From positions 3,975,501 to 4,039,500 of the forward strand of contig CM059974.1 of NCBI GenBank assembly GCA_030490835.1: a DNA stretch of 64,000 nt, in the 5' to 3' direction. A program made the position numbers and the translations under genes. Position 1 is the stretch's first letter, and every line of letters starts with the position of its first letter. A model generated the notes under the pieces. That model was not told where the DNA came from, searched no databases, and saw only the letters and a list, made by a program, of their open reading frames with translations. Shown piece by piece: positions 11,859 through 23,504 of the stretch. Origin of the DNA: Annona cherimola. Lineage: Eukaryota > Streptophyta > Magnoliopsida > Magnoliales > Annonaceae.

Positions 11859-12187
11859 TGTTCGATACTTTTTTTTTTTGATGGTATATATTTACATACA
11901 TCTCAACACATATTATACTGAAGATCACATATTATATTGAAGATCTGAGACATTCTTGCAAATCTGGAGATACACATAACTCCCTCAAAGAAATCTGGAG
12001 ACACAGCTCTACAAAAGAATTAGAAAGACAGCTTCTAACAACCAACCGGGAGACCACTGCTCCCACAACCCATTTTTGGCCGAAATCCCGAAACGGGATT
12101 CGAACCCAGCACCGGCGCACGCAAACGCTCCTGACAGGCATTCAGTGACCAACCGAGCTGTGCTCGGTTGGTAAGCTGTTCGATACT
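11859..12187 (-). mobile_element. tRNA-derived SINE with 11-bp target duplication
   Basis: Read on the minus strand it starts near 12176 with a tRNA-like head. The A-box-like GCTCGGTTGGTCACTG is followed by a perfect B box GGTTCGAATCC. The body runs about 300 bp and ends in a poly-A tail (T run 11869-11879 on +). The body (11870-12176) is flanked by TGTTCGATACT at 11859-11869 and 12177-12187, a perfect target-site duplication. Diverged relatives lie at 22755-22980 and about 31580-31830. Confidence 0.85.
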
Positions 12188-12394
12188 TGAGTAGGCATAA
12201 TTGCAAATGATTTAAAGATTTTCTTCCCCAATAACACTTTTAAAAATTATTTTATGCATAAGACTTCAAGCATAATACTTATCCAACTAAATAAGAATTT
12301 TGAAAGTACTTTTGAAAGGACTCATATTTTATACATCATAATGTATTTTATATTAAAACACATCATTCATTCATTTTTATAATTAGTTATGCTT

Positions 12395-12650
12395 TTGATT
12401 TTTCTTCGTAAGCATGTTTCTTGAGTGTATTTAATTTATATAACAAGTTTTGCCATTTTACAACATATGTTTATATTTATTTTTTGATTTTTTAAAAAAT
12501 CAAAAATTTAAGGGTTGAAAACTGAATTAAATGTCTTTGAAATATATGGTTTTAAAAAAATAAAAAATAAGTAAAAATATTGTAAAATGACAAAACTTGC
12601 TGTATGAATTAACACACTTGAAAACATATTTATGAAGAAAAATAAAAATA
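12395..12650. repeat. Foldback (palindromic) element, family B
   Basis: Two inverted arms of about 110 bp (about 12410-12530 and 12545-12650) share GTAAAATGACAAAACTTG and its complement, around a short spacer. The arm core resembles the other family B palindromes. Confidence 0.6.
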
Positions 12651-12744
12651 TATAACTAATTGTAAAAATAAATGAATCATGTATTTTAGCCTAAAATACA
12701 TGATATATATATATGGGAGTTGTTCCGTTGCAGCGCAACTGCAC

Positions 12745-13320
12745 CGGAAGCCGCACCGGAACAGCGGTACATTTGATCAAAAGTAGGCCCCATACATATT
12801 AGAATGTACTGAAACTTTATACAATAATTTATCCATATATACATATCTGATTGGGATGAAAATTGGTATGATAATAGAATACATTATTTTAAATACAATG
12901 GGTGAAGTAAATTATGATTTTATGATCATGTGGGGCCCATTTCAGCGATGGTGCACCGGACTGAATATTTCTGTGTATATATATAGGAAGCTACACCGGA
13001 ACAACTGTACATTTGATCAAAAGTGAGCCCCACACATATTAGAATGCAATGAAACTTTATACAATCATTTATCAATTTATCAATATATAAATTTTATAGC
13101 GAATGGTTTACATGTTGAAAAAACTACTTTAAAGTTGTTATTTACATCAAATTATTTTATTACGTTGAATTTGTACCATTTTCAGATGGGGCCCCATTTA
13201 CATATCTCATTGGAATGAAAATTGATATGGTAATAGAATATATTATTCTAAATACAATGGGTGGAGTAGATTATGATTTCGTGATCATGTGAGGCCCATT
13301 TCAATGTCGCTACACCTGAA
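12745..13320. repeat. Two adjacent head-to-tail copies of family D
   Basis: Copy 1 (12745-12960) and copy 2 (12985-13320) both begin with GCACCGGAACA, then ACATTTGATCAAAAGT, and end with ATGATCATGTG. Copy 1 lacks about 110-140 bp of the middle, including the AAAGTTGTTATTTACATCAA part kept in copy 2. Non-coding. Confidence 0.75.
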
Positions 13321-13837
13321 TATTTCTGACATATATAATCAGACTCCCTTTTGAAATAGCATTTTTGGGCCATCCACCGAGTGAAACGGAACCTTAGAAA
13401 GTGTGAAAGGATGTCGAATCAGGGATTGACAAACACAACGGCCATAAATCAGAAAAAAGAACAACCGCAGCCGTATTAGCTGCCCAGTCAAAATTTTTAA
13501 TAATCCAAAGGAAGATTGAATGCACCACGTACACTTAGTTTCAGTACAACTGGATGTACTTAGCTCCTTTTTTTTATACTTTTTAAATAAAATTATTAAT
13601 CTACGTATTTAAGATATAAGACAAGTTTTACCATTTTTGAAGATCTGTAAATATTTTTTTTAGATTTTTTCGAAACGAGACTGTAGCTGAGTACACAGTA
13701 TCGTGGTCCTAATCCAAATGCAATTTTCTGACTGACATGAGTTGTGCAGTGGATCATTCGGCAAACATCTGGAGAACCAAAAAGCTTAACAAAATACGAG
13801 ATTAACTTGACAGGAGGAAGATATTGCCTTCGGTTGT

Positions 13838-14070
13838 GTTTGGGAATATAAGTGAGAAGTATGAAAGCGAGAAAATTTTTTGAAAATTGTAAAAGTAATG
13901 TAATATGATAAGGTAAAATGAAAATAAATCGGATAATCGTATAAAAAATGATTGAAATATAGAAATGAAAAAAGTAGAATAGTTAAGACATAAAATGATT
14001 GAAATACATTAGGAATTGGGCTTCCCCTTCTCCCCCCTCCCTCTTTACTTCCCTAAACATCTCCTTAGAC
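13838..14070. mobile_element. MITE, family C-like, opposite orientation
   Basis: Ends TTGTGTTTGGGAA and TTCCCTAAACA, with an A/G-rich interior complementary to the T/C-rich family C interior. It lies about 230 bp upstream of the FAS1 gene TATA box. Confidence 0.5.
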
Positions 14071-14295
14071 AGTTCACCTACTCCTTACCTCCTCCAAAAG
14101 ATTAGGAGGGCTTTTTTAGTTTTTAGTTTTTATTTTTATCTCCAGAATAGCAGTAAGCATTAGTTGAAATCTAAGTGGAAAATCCTCAACTGCTGCTTAC
14201 TGCTCCAGTTGCGTGCGTTCTTGTTTGCCTCTGGACATGCAGTGTGCATGAGCTTTGTTGTTGAAGAAGAAAAGAAACATGAAACCTTGTAGCCG

Positions 14296-14302
14296 TATAT
14301 AA
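14296..14302 (+). promoter_or_regulatory. TATA box of the FAS1-domain gene
   Basis: TATATAA about 76 bp upstream of the ATG at 14378. The spacing would place transcription start near 14330 with a short leader of about 45-50 bp. Confidence 0.6.
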
Positions 14303-14377
14303 TGCCAAGATCTAATCATAAATTAGCCATTCGAAATAAGAAGAAATACAGTCGAGATTGTCACGCAGCAGTCATTC

Positions 14378-15034
14378 ATGGAAGCCCACCTCATAGCAAT
14401 CCTGCTAATGGCCCTTGTCTCGTCTGCATTCACCAGTGATGACTGCCTGAGAGACGAGGATCTCCACGCTGCAAAAGCCCAGATGCGGACCGCCCAATAT
14501 TTCACCTTCATCACACTGGTGAATATGGTGCAGGAAAATTTAACAGCAAACGTCACCTTCTTGATGCCCCATGGTCAGATGATATCCAATGCCACGATGA
14601 CCACTGATGGGGTCCTTGACTTTGTGTTGGCGCACTCCATACCTTCGCTCTTGCTCTTCGATGACCTAAAGCATTTACCCACTGGATCCGTAATTCCAAC
14701 CAGCAAGCCAGGTTTTGTGCTTCGCATCTCTAACAATGGCAGGAGCAACTATTACTTTAACAATGTCCGACTTGTCAGCACAAATATCTGTATGCATGTA
14801 TCCACAGTCAAATGCCATGGCATAAATGGAATTCTCTGGATGCCGCAACCTCATAATAACCTATCACAGAACTGTTCTAGTCATTTAATACCTCAACCAG
14901 AAGCTCCGCAGCAACCGCCAACTCCATCAAATGAAACGTCTGGAGGTAGATCTGATGCAGCCACGATGCTTCACAGAGGACCAATCAGTGTGATTGCAGC
15001 CTGTTTGATGGTATTAGTCACAGGACTCATATAA
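14378..15034 (+). CDS. Fasciclin (FAS1) domain protein, secreted, probably GPI-anchored
   Basis: Single-exon gene of 218 codons. A signal peptide occupies residues 1-20 (hydrophobic LIAILLMALVSSAF, cleavage near TS-DD). One FAS1 domain spans about 30-155, with the conserved central segment VLDFVLAHSIPSLLLFDDL (79-97) and the late NNVRLVSTNIC strand. Sequons at N54, N58, N71, N161, N165 and N185 suggest heavy N-glycosylation. A short Pro-rich stretch (172-183) follows, then a Gly/Ser segment (188-195) and a hydrophobic tail (203-218), the usual layout of a GPI-anchor signal. FAS1 proteins act in cell adhesion and wall organisation at the plasma membrane. The arabinogalactan region is short, so it fits the small single-domain FAS1 proteins (At1g30800-like, from memory) better than a classical FLA. 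It is convergent with the bZIP gene. Confidence 0.92.
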   Translation: MEAHLIAILLMALVSSAFTSDDCLRDEDLHAAKAQMRTAQYFTFITLVNMVQENLTANVTFLMPHGQMISNATMTTDGVLDFVLAHSIPSLLLFDDLKHLPTGSVIPTSKPGFVLRISNNGRSNYYFNNVRLVSTNICMHVSTVKCHGINGILWMPQPHNNLSQNCSSHLIPQPEAPQQPPTPSNETSGGRSDAATMLHRGPISVIAACLMVLVTGLI

Positions 15035-16474
15035 AGCATAGCATGCTTTATATGATCAGCAGATAGGTGTGGTTGCCCGCATCAATTCCAGTTATCTCAC
15101 TGAATTCAGGAATTTAAAGCTATCATTAGCATTGATCCCTCTTTCAAATCAGATGAGGGCATTCATTAGTTCTGACAAACCAACATATTACCAACTAATG
15201 GATTGAAAGGCATATTGTGTAAAGAGTAACTTTAATAGCAGTTCCAGCTGAATTATCAGACTAAAAATTTTACAGCAACAAAAATAGGTTTCTGAACATT
15301 TTTCTCTACCTGCATCTTAAATGCAACCATAGATCTATCCATGAACCACACATCCCTAGAAAACAAGCCTGAGTAGTCTGGAAGGATCCATTTCTTTTTA
15401 AGTTCTATGCTTGTCTTTTTGCTGCAAAGAAGATGACGGGTCGGCAGAAATTCAACAGGGCATAAAATTAAGCAGACGCTCTTGACTATCATTGCCACCA
15501 TAACCTCAAAATACCACTGAACTGACTCTTATGAATAGATAACACCATGATATTACTTTCTAAGCAGAATATCTACATTGTCCTGTCATAAACTGGAAAG
15601 AAGATGGACATGGAGTTAAGTGTTTAATAACTGAAATAATGAAAGGTAGAAAAAGTTCGAATTAGTAGAATAATGTATTAAAGTTGTGGGACATTTCACT
15701 CATGTCTCATGATTGCCGAAGCTGTCTTAATTGATACACACGGTTTTCTTACATGTCATCATTCTCATGGCATGGTCCACCAATTAACCCTGCAAAGTTC
15801 ATGCAAAGTCATGCAAACTTTACAATAGTTTCAGTGTTCATGGATATGCATCCACCACAAGCCTCTCCAAGTAATATATGTATAACACAGAGTAAAGAAC
15901 ACGAATGAAAAATCTCTCCTTTACTTTTACATTATGAAGTCATACATACAAGGGAATACAAGTAACAGGCAGTTCAAAGAATACAATGAACAATCTCTCC
16001 TTTAATTTTACATTAAATTAATCAGCAAGTAGTACATATAAAAGATACAGGCAACAGGCAGTTCAAAATTCTAATAAATGGGTCTAATCCTATGGGTCTG
16101 GCTTAATCTTCAACAGTTAAATATAACCTGACATGATAATTATTAACATGTAATTTGTGGTAATCAAGATAATCGAGGTATGCAATGATGCTGCAACCTA
16201 GCAACAATCAACTAAAGTTTCAATTGTTACAGACATGCTGCAGAAGGGTATTCAGATAGGATATTGCTATTTACATCCTTCTGGAGACATGCACACTTCT
16301 CCCTCTTGCTGGTAATAAAAGCAGTATGAAATTCAGGCTGTTCTATTACCAATGATGGAAAGAAGTCATGCGTCTGTCAGATAGGAATATAAGCAGTAAG
16401 TCTCAGAATTTTAGATGGCTAAGTTATGCTGAAGAAATTTGTATTAAGCAGGTTTGGTCTCAGTGACCACTCAG
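15035..16474. other. Intergenic between convergent FAS1 and bZIP genes
   Basis: Probably the 3' UTRs of both genes. It includes an imperfect tandem duplication at about 15905-16068: two units of about 80 bp, each with AATCTCTCCTTTA and CAACAGGCAGTTCAAA or a close variant. No other gene visible. Confidence 0.5.
15905..16068. repeat. Imperfect tandem duplication, about 80-bp unit
   Basis: Both units carry ATCTCTCCTTTA, TTTTACATTA and ACAGGCAGTTCAAA in the same order. They lie about 400 bp downstream of the bZIP stop, perhaps within its 3' UTR. Confidence 0.6.
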
Positions 16475-19400
16475 TCAAATATCTGTTTCCCCTGTTTGCT
16501 TGTCTGATTCCAAATTTCCGTTATGATTGCCATGGCCTGGATGCTTGTTGTGAGCTTCAAATCTTGGATCATCATGTCCTCTGGGGATTTCCCCTAGCCT
16601 CTCCTGCAAAATTCCAGAGTTTCTATAATGCATTTCTGGAGGTCTGCAAAACCGGTCGACACAGCAATGAACAAAGAAAAGCATGTCAACCTTGAGAGAG
16701 GTGTTCTCAACAACAAGCTGCTCATATTCATTCCTCATGCGACTTGCTTCTGACTTAAGAGCAACATTTTCCTCTTTCAGAACTTCTACATGATGTGCCA
16801 GCTCCTCGCACTCAGCCTGACCCAACAAATGTCAGAAACAAAATGCCAATTTTCTTGATCCAGCTTCAGAGTATTATTTTTTCCATTTTAATCTGAAAAA
16901 AATGAGACTAGGTAACAACCAAGATATAATCTTTACAGATGTTGTCTAATCATAAGAACATATTTCCATTAAATAGACACTTTGGAGATTGCGAAATTTC
17001 GTTAAATTCCTGGGATTTTAATCTCATATCACCCAAGTCCCTCAGTCTTGAACATCGTGTCTATTTATTAGTCTTTTTTCTATTCTTAATGAAGTAACAA
17101 AGGTGACTCAGTTTGATTGAGGCATCCTCACAGGGTGATTGACAAAGATGCTGCATAACCACATGAGAGATGGTTGGATGAATGGTAAGATTTCATCCTT
17201 GTAGGTAGGAACAGATTAGGTGCGTCAGGGCCTGCCCAATCCTAACATGGTTAATGACGGAGAATAACCATCAGAAGACTTAGAAGAAGTTTGCCGTTCA
17301 GTAATCAGGTCTCCATTTTCTGGCCCAAGCTCACATCAGCCTTCTGCTTCACTTTAGTTTGTGCCAGAGTTTTCAAAAACCCAAGTCAGTAGCCCCAATC
17401 TATTTCCTGAGCAGGCCACAAACAAGGCCCATATCTGACCTAGTGACTTCTAGCAAAGCCAGTTTTGGTCCATATTGAGCTCAAAAGCAGACTCAATAGA
17501 GCAAACTCGGATATTTACATACCAACAAATTCTGAAGAGGCAATGACCAATGTAAAAGCATTTTTTACCTGTTTACGCAACCTGGATCTGCGTGCTGATT
17601 CTCTGTTCGACTGCTTTCTTCTTTGTCTTTTAAGTTCTCTTTCATCCTGACATTCAGAAATCAGCAGTCACAATTCACAAACTAAACAAAAACATACACA
17701 CAAAATAAGATCATAGCATCAAAGACAACAACAAAACCAATGGAAGAGAAACAGAAAACTCAACCATAAATTTCTAACTTTGAAACTGAAACCCAGAAGC
17801 ACACCAAGTTTTATTACATATGCATTTATATATGCTTTGAAAATAGATAAAACACTTAAATTCTGTTCAAAAACAATGGATCTGCATACTGCACAACAAA
17901 TGGAAGCATGGATATGTTAATTTGAGTTCATGGTAGTCATTTTGACTGAGAGTTGGACAATTATCTGTATGAAAGAACACAGTAAAATGGTTTTTTTTCT
18001 TTTATAAAAAAAGAACACAGTAAAATGTACACACTGATTTTTAGAGAAGTTATTGAAATACGGAAACAGTACAATAAAATGGATTATCTATTTATTTCTT
18101 TTCTCGATGGTCTTGACAATAAGACATTCAAGTTGAATTCAGAAAGTGCATGATTAGAAGAAACCTGCAGCCAGTGCTCTGATGGCTCACGGGGTCCAGC
18201 AAGACCAGCGGGTGCTATTGAACCTACAGCTGGTGGGCCTGGAACTTTCCCACGAAGCAAAGGCATTGGTGATGCAGCTGATCCACCCCAATAATCTATT
18301 CCAATGTTTAAGTTTGTTGTAGGACCAGCAGCACTTCCCGGACCACCGGGTGTTGCTATTGACATGTTAGGCATTGTTTGATTTGCACCATTCTGAGAAC
18401 CATGCATGGCATTCTCATTCTTGGATGCTGCAGCTGCAAATCATAATTACAATACATTACGTTATATCGAAATCATGATCCGAAAGATCGGAGCCGACTG
18501 AATGCACTCGAGTGTTTTCAGCCTCAGCGCACCCATGTGTTTTCAGCCTCAGTGCACTGGGGTGCGTTTCACCTATTTTTTATTTTTTTTGAAAATTCTT
18601 TTATAAACTGTTAATTTAGGTGTGTCTAACATGTGTATCAATTTTTATCATTTTTAGAGACTTATAGATATTTGTTTTTGATTTTTTAAAATCAGTGGCA
18701 TTTTCCTAATTCACAAATTATAAAAATGACACTGATTTTAAAAAATCAAAAACAAATATCTATAAATCTCCAAAAATGGTAAAAATTGATATACATGTTA
18801 AATACACCTAGATTAACAGTTGTATAAAAAAATATAAAAATAGATTTTTGCACATGGGTGCACTAGATTGAGACCCTAAAAGATAAAAAAAATAAAAAAT
18901 CTTTAAAATCCACCTCCCAGAGAATCTTGCCCACCACCATTCTTCTCTTGGATGTCCTGCAAATGATCAGTGGGAATATATTAAGAACTGTGCTTGCACG
19001 CAACTAGGCAGGCGTGATGCTTTATGCATACAGAAACAATAACAACTTCATCAGAACAAGCATGTACACTGCCACAGCCCTGACTATATTGGTCTCAATG
19101 AAAGTTGAAACTTGTCACCATAATAGGAAATTCCTTCCTCCAGCTAATTTGGAGCTAGCTTTAGAACTAGTGTCCCGAAATTTTTCTCCATTTCTTGTTA
19201 TATCCTTACTAAATCAGCCAATGAATCCAGCCATTCTGGACACAACTTAAGCCCTTCTCTTTCATCTTGAGATCATTTGATTTAAACCAAATTGTTTCTA
19301 ACTGTTATAAACTTTGGCAAAATTCTTAAAAGCAATTGCGCCGGGTGCAACAGTCACCATTATGACCATAGCCAATGCAACATTTCTGTAAATCTGTTGA

Positions 19401-21854
19401 GAACCTCCTCTTTTTCAAAACGTTGATGCAGATAGAGAGATGGTATTTCCACCATTAATCAGAAGGTTAGTTAGTGTTAAATAATTGTTTTCTACATATA
19501 TGTGGGTCAACCACATGCATTTATTTCTAATTCTATAATCATCAGTCATCCTTCGAGAAAAATTCCATAAATCCTATCCACAAAAAAGGATGATCTTAAT
19601 GTAACTGAACACATAAAAAATACAAAGAAATAATTGGCAGAAATGACAAATAAGGATTAGTTCTTTTTTACTGTAATAGGAGAAGAAATAATTCTGCAAG
19701 AACAAATAAATGAAGCCATATTATAAATAAACAATTATATATAAAAAAGGAGGCATGTCCAATGCATGAGGCTTCAGCCAAAGACAAGTCAGGAGGGTAT
19801 CCTGTAAACATACTTAAACAAAACACAAGTCAATAATGGAAGATCACCTTAGCAAAAATCAGCAAAAATTCCATGCCTTTATCTAGCAATGTATTCTGTA
19901 GTGCCAATGCGTGCAGTATATAGTTGATGATGCCATGAAAAACATTTGCACATTCCCTAGGCACATCATTTGTGACATCACAAGATGATTATAATTTTTA
20001 TTCAAGGAAATCAGCTCCAGGCAAACATTCTAATATTTACATTTTGATTCCCATTAAGAACAGTGACAATATTGCTTCCTCGCAGATTCTAGTAGTAATT
20101 ATTTGAATGTTTTGATTTGAATTCCAGTAGCCAAACACAGTTAGAGTGACTTACATTTTGAGAGTTGGCATCACTTCCTTCGCTTGAACCTTCACTTGCA
20201 CTATCACCACTGCAGATCTCAGGTTTTGTTTTGTAGTCGGCACTTTGTTGAATGATAGAACAAAAGAATTAAGAAGCTAGGAACATAATCTTGTTGCAAT
20301 CAACAATACCTTTGAGAGATAAATCCATTCCCAGATGGTCCAGATGTTTTGCCCAGTTCATTAGTTTTTCCAGTAAGCATATTCAAGCTGCCTAAGCTAC
20401 CTTTAGATCTCTTCATGGAACTTTTTCCCTTGCCTTCAGACAACTTCCCATCAATGTCCACACCCTGGTAAAACTAAATACAGTCAACTAATAGGAAAAA
20501 GGACAAAGTTATATATCATTCAACGAATGTAGAATGGCAACAGGAATAATTAAATAATTATGGTAATATGTAGAAACCTCAGCATTGCTATTTGGAGAAG
20601 GCATTGCATATGGACTCAATGGATGTGAACCCTGGTTCGAAGTTTACAAAATCAAATTAGCAATTCTAGAAACAGCATGTACAAAACCAGTTTTATGATC
20701 GTTTTTTAAAGGGTTATAGAGGCCATTTTAACACAAATTAACAATAATGGATGCAATCCTGGTTCAAAGTTTACAAATCAAACCAATATTCAGTGATTCT
20801 ACAAGCAGCATGTATATGAATCCAGTTTATGATCTTCTTCTTTTTTTTCTGAAGGTTAGAGGCCATTTTAACAAAAATAAACAAGAATACGTAAAATCAT
20901 GTATGCACATGAACAGTACCGGTGGAATGGATGGATGGCCATATAGCCCGCCGTGAGGATACATTGCAAGATATGGAGGTGGTGGGGTCCCATAAGGTGG
21001 CATGAATTGCTGGATAGAGATTAGTGTCAGAGCAAACCCTCTGCCATAACAACAATTCTACATGTAATCATCCTATGGAAAAACCGAAGAGGTCAAAAGT
21101 TATGACCTGAGGTCCCCACATGTAAGGATGATGAGGTGTCGGACTTGATACCACTGGTGAATGGAAGAACCCATGTGGTGGAACAGGAGAAAATGCCTAT
21201 TGTATTAGGGGGAAAAAAAGAAGAAGCTTGATGAGTGCACAAAAAACATTTGTCAAGTGAGGAATAACAAAACAGTATAAACAGTCCAATTTTCCTCCAA
21301 ACAGCAAAACAAAATGCAACTTTTCTAGCATGAACCTGGAACCCGGTCCAGTCAGGATACGCCATTGGCGTGCTGGCTGTTGAAGTCTGCTCCTGCAAAA
21401 CAGAAAATCTTCATGAGCCCTGGTGAAACAAAAAGAAATGACACCTACCTAATAGGCTCTCACCCATCAGAAAATTCACACTGCAATAGAGCAACTACCA
21501 ACAAAATGCAAATTCAGTAAGCATTGATCCAATTGACCCGGGGACAAATTTGGGCAGCCCCCAAGAGTCCTCCGCAAGGCGCAATGGACGATTTAATTCA
21601 AGAACTGACAATTTAGCGGGGTTTTGGACAGTTACTCGTATGACTGAATCAATCAGATCAACGGTCTACAGGATCACCAAAGAATAACAGTGGTGCAATG
21701 CGAAATAAAAATCACGCCCTACGATATGACGTACTCCGTGCATAAGATCCCTAAAAATTCACATGCAAAACTGAACCTGTGATGCAGACGTCGTCGTTGC
21801 GGCCCCTGTTTTCGACGCCTTCGCCGGCGACGCATCGGTCTCACTGCCGCCCAT
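16475..21854 (-). CDS. bZIP16/68-like: Group G bZIP transcription factor, G-box-binding (bZIP16/bZIP68 type)
   Basis: Twelve exons, 407 codons, all GT-AG: 21777-21854, 21336-21392, 21107-21196, 20920-21009, 20578-20631, 20310-20464, 20155-20209, 18914-18956, 18165-18433, 17569-17646, 16691-16816, 16475-16603. Exon sums and phases close exactly. The Pro-rich MFMR-type N-terminal half (about 30-125) contains PDWTGFQ and [15 protein letters not shown]. Next come a Ser-rich block with [11 protein letters not shown] and [12 protein letters not shown], then [14 protein letters not shown]. The basic region [13 protein letters not shown] is encoded by exon 10. Cys326 sits at the start of the leucine zipper, the position reported as redox-sensitive in Arabidopsis bZIP16/68. 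The zipper is in exon 11 and a His/Asn-rich tail in exon 12. Length and motif order match bZIP16 better than the shorter GBF1-3. These nuclear factors bind CACGTG in light and stress responses. Confidence 0.95.
18500..18870. repeat. Foldback element, family B, inside bZIP intron 8
   Basis: Near-perfect palindrome. The arms share AAAATCAGTGGCATTTT-like and AAAAATGACACTGATTTT segments and GTATCAATTTTTATCATTTTT with its complement, around a spacer near 18700-18725. The left outer arm also contains a small tandem duplication of a GTGTTTTCAGCCTCAG unit. Confidence 0.8.
20619..20885. repeat. Imperfect tandem duplication spanning the bZIP exon 5 acceptor
   Basis: Two units of about 125 bp (about 20619-20740 and 20747-20885) share CCTGGTTCRAAGTTTACAAA, CAGCATGTA, CAGTTT-ATGATC and AGAGGCCATTTTAACA in order. 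The left unit starts inside exon 5 (20578-20631). The right unit therefore carries a copy of the exon 5 splice acceptor and its upstream tract within intron 4. Confidence 0.75.
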
Positions 21855-22330
21855 GATTCGTGTCCAAACCGTTTTCGATTATGATCTAGACACGCGTGAA
21901 TCAGGCATCAATTATCCGCCACGTAGTCCAATTCTCTGAATTCAAGAACAGGACAAACCGGATTCTACATTCTGCTCTCATTCACGTACGTACTTCACAT
22001 GAAGAACGAATAAGAAAAGAACGAGGGAGTAACGATTGGGCAATCGAAGGCGGAGAAAACCTAGAAAAGGGAGGGATCAGAGAAGAAACTGGAGCGGAGC
22101 GATGGATAAAGTTGAAATCAGAGATCTGAGCCTTACATTTGATAATTAAGACAGATCTTTGCTTGGATCGGATGCGAAATCAGGAAAAAGAATGGTGCTT
22201 CGGCGCGGGCGTTCTTCCCTTTCTCTCACGATTGTCCTCTTCAGCTGCTGCAGTTCCGCTGCCGGCCAGGCCAGGCAGGCCAGCCCAGGAATCGGGAGTT
22301 CTCGTGAAAGCTATACTGGGCCGTCTTTAA
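21855..22330 (-). other. GC-rich 5' leader and promoter region of the bZIP gene
   Basis: Composition rises in G+C immediately upstream of the bZIP ATG and stays high to about 22330. This fits a 5' UTR and core promoter on the minus strand. Small + strand frames here have no recognisable content. Confidence 0.45.
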
Positions 22331-22385
22331 CGGGCCCGATCTAAACTCTTACTTACTGGGGCCTATGCAGGACGCAATCGCCGTA

Positions 22386-22391
22386 CACGTG
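22386..22391. promoter_or_regulatory. G-box (CACGTG) upstream of the bZIP gene
   Basis: A perfect palindromic CACGTG in the context TACACGTGCG, 532 bp upstream of the bZIP start codon. It is the binding site expected for the factor encoded by the same gene. Autoregulation is inference only. Confidence 0.4.
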
Positions 22392-22741
22392 CGAGGGTTT
22401 CTTTTGCATTCATCCCCTTGAGTTTTCAAAATTGCACATATTTGCCGTAAGTTTGGTAGAACTTCAAGTTTCAGAACTTTGCAAAAATGGCAACTGGAAG
22501 CATGGAATGCCAAAATATTCTTCTAATACCTTACATATGTATCTTGATTCTTGAATCATCCCTTTGAAGTTCTAAGAGTCTTTTTTCATTCAAGAAAGTG
22601 ACCAAAAAGGCAAAGAAACCCAACTAAGCTTTACAACTTATGTAGGATCTCGGTAGGGTTATTAAAAGGGCATTTTGGTCGTTTCACCGCATTGCTTTGC
22701 TTGAAGTGACAGCTCCATTTGTGAAATGTAAGTTTTACATG

Positions 22742-22993
22742 ATAAAGGTGCTTTTTTATTAAGGTATATTTACGTCACATTTCAACTCATATTATATTGA
22801 AGTTTGAGATAATTCTTACTAATTTATAGAAGAAAATAATAAGTTCCTAAGTAACAAAGGGAGTCATATGTTCATAAATATTAATGGAAAGATAAAGACT
22901 CGAAAACTATAAATACCCGGATTCGATACTGTGACCTCCGTTAAAAGAGTTTTGACCACCCGCAGTATTCGCTAGTGGTTATAAAGGTGCTTT
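22742..22993 (-). mobile_element. Diverged SINE with perfect 13-bp target duplication
   Basis: The body (22755-22980) resembles the SINE at 11870-12176: a GGTATATTTACRT tract, CATATTATATTGAAG, GAGATAATTCTTRC and a B-box relic at GGATTCGATACTG. It is flanked by ATAAAGGTGCTTT at 22742-22754 and 22981-22993. Confidence 0.8.
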
Positions 22994-23504
22994 CAGTATG
23001 TTGCAGAAGTAGGCCAGAGTGGGCAAAAAAAAATCTCCTCATTTATTCATATCTGTTTTATATGATTTGACATCCTATTATCTTTCAAACGTTATCTTCA
23101 GGTTTCAATTATTTCACATCTTTATGTTTCAATTATTTCACATCTTTCTATGTTTGACAACTCTTATATTTCAATTATTACACTTATTATATTGCGCGAC
23201 ATTTTTTAATTTTTAAAAATTCTTTTGCAAATATTTTCAACTTTTACTCCATACTACCCGCACCATAATTTGCGGCCTTTTTTAACCCACTAATATTCGA
23301 CTACAAACAATCCTTAATTTACTACGAATAAAGGACATCAAACATCCCAACATCAATCCCATTTTAGGAATGCGGATTAACAAAGTCTACAGACTGTCCA
23401 TTTAAAATAGTCTGCAGAGCCTGCACGTTCCAAGTTCTTGCCTAATGCCCACCTGCTTGGATGTATTGAAAAGCGTCTCCTGGCATGGCACCACACATCC
23501 ACGG

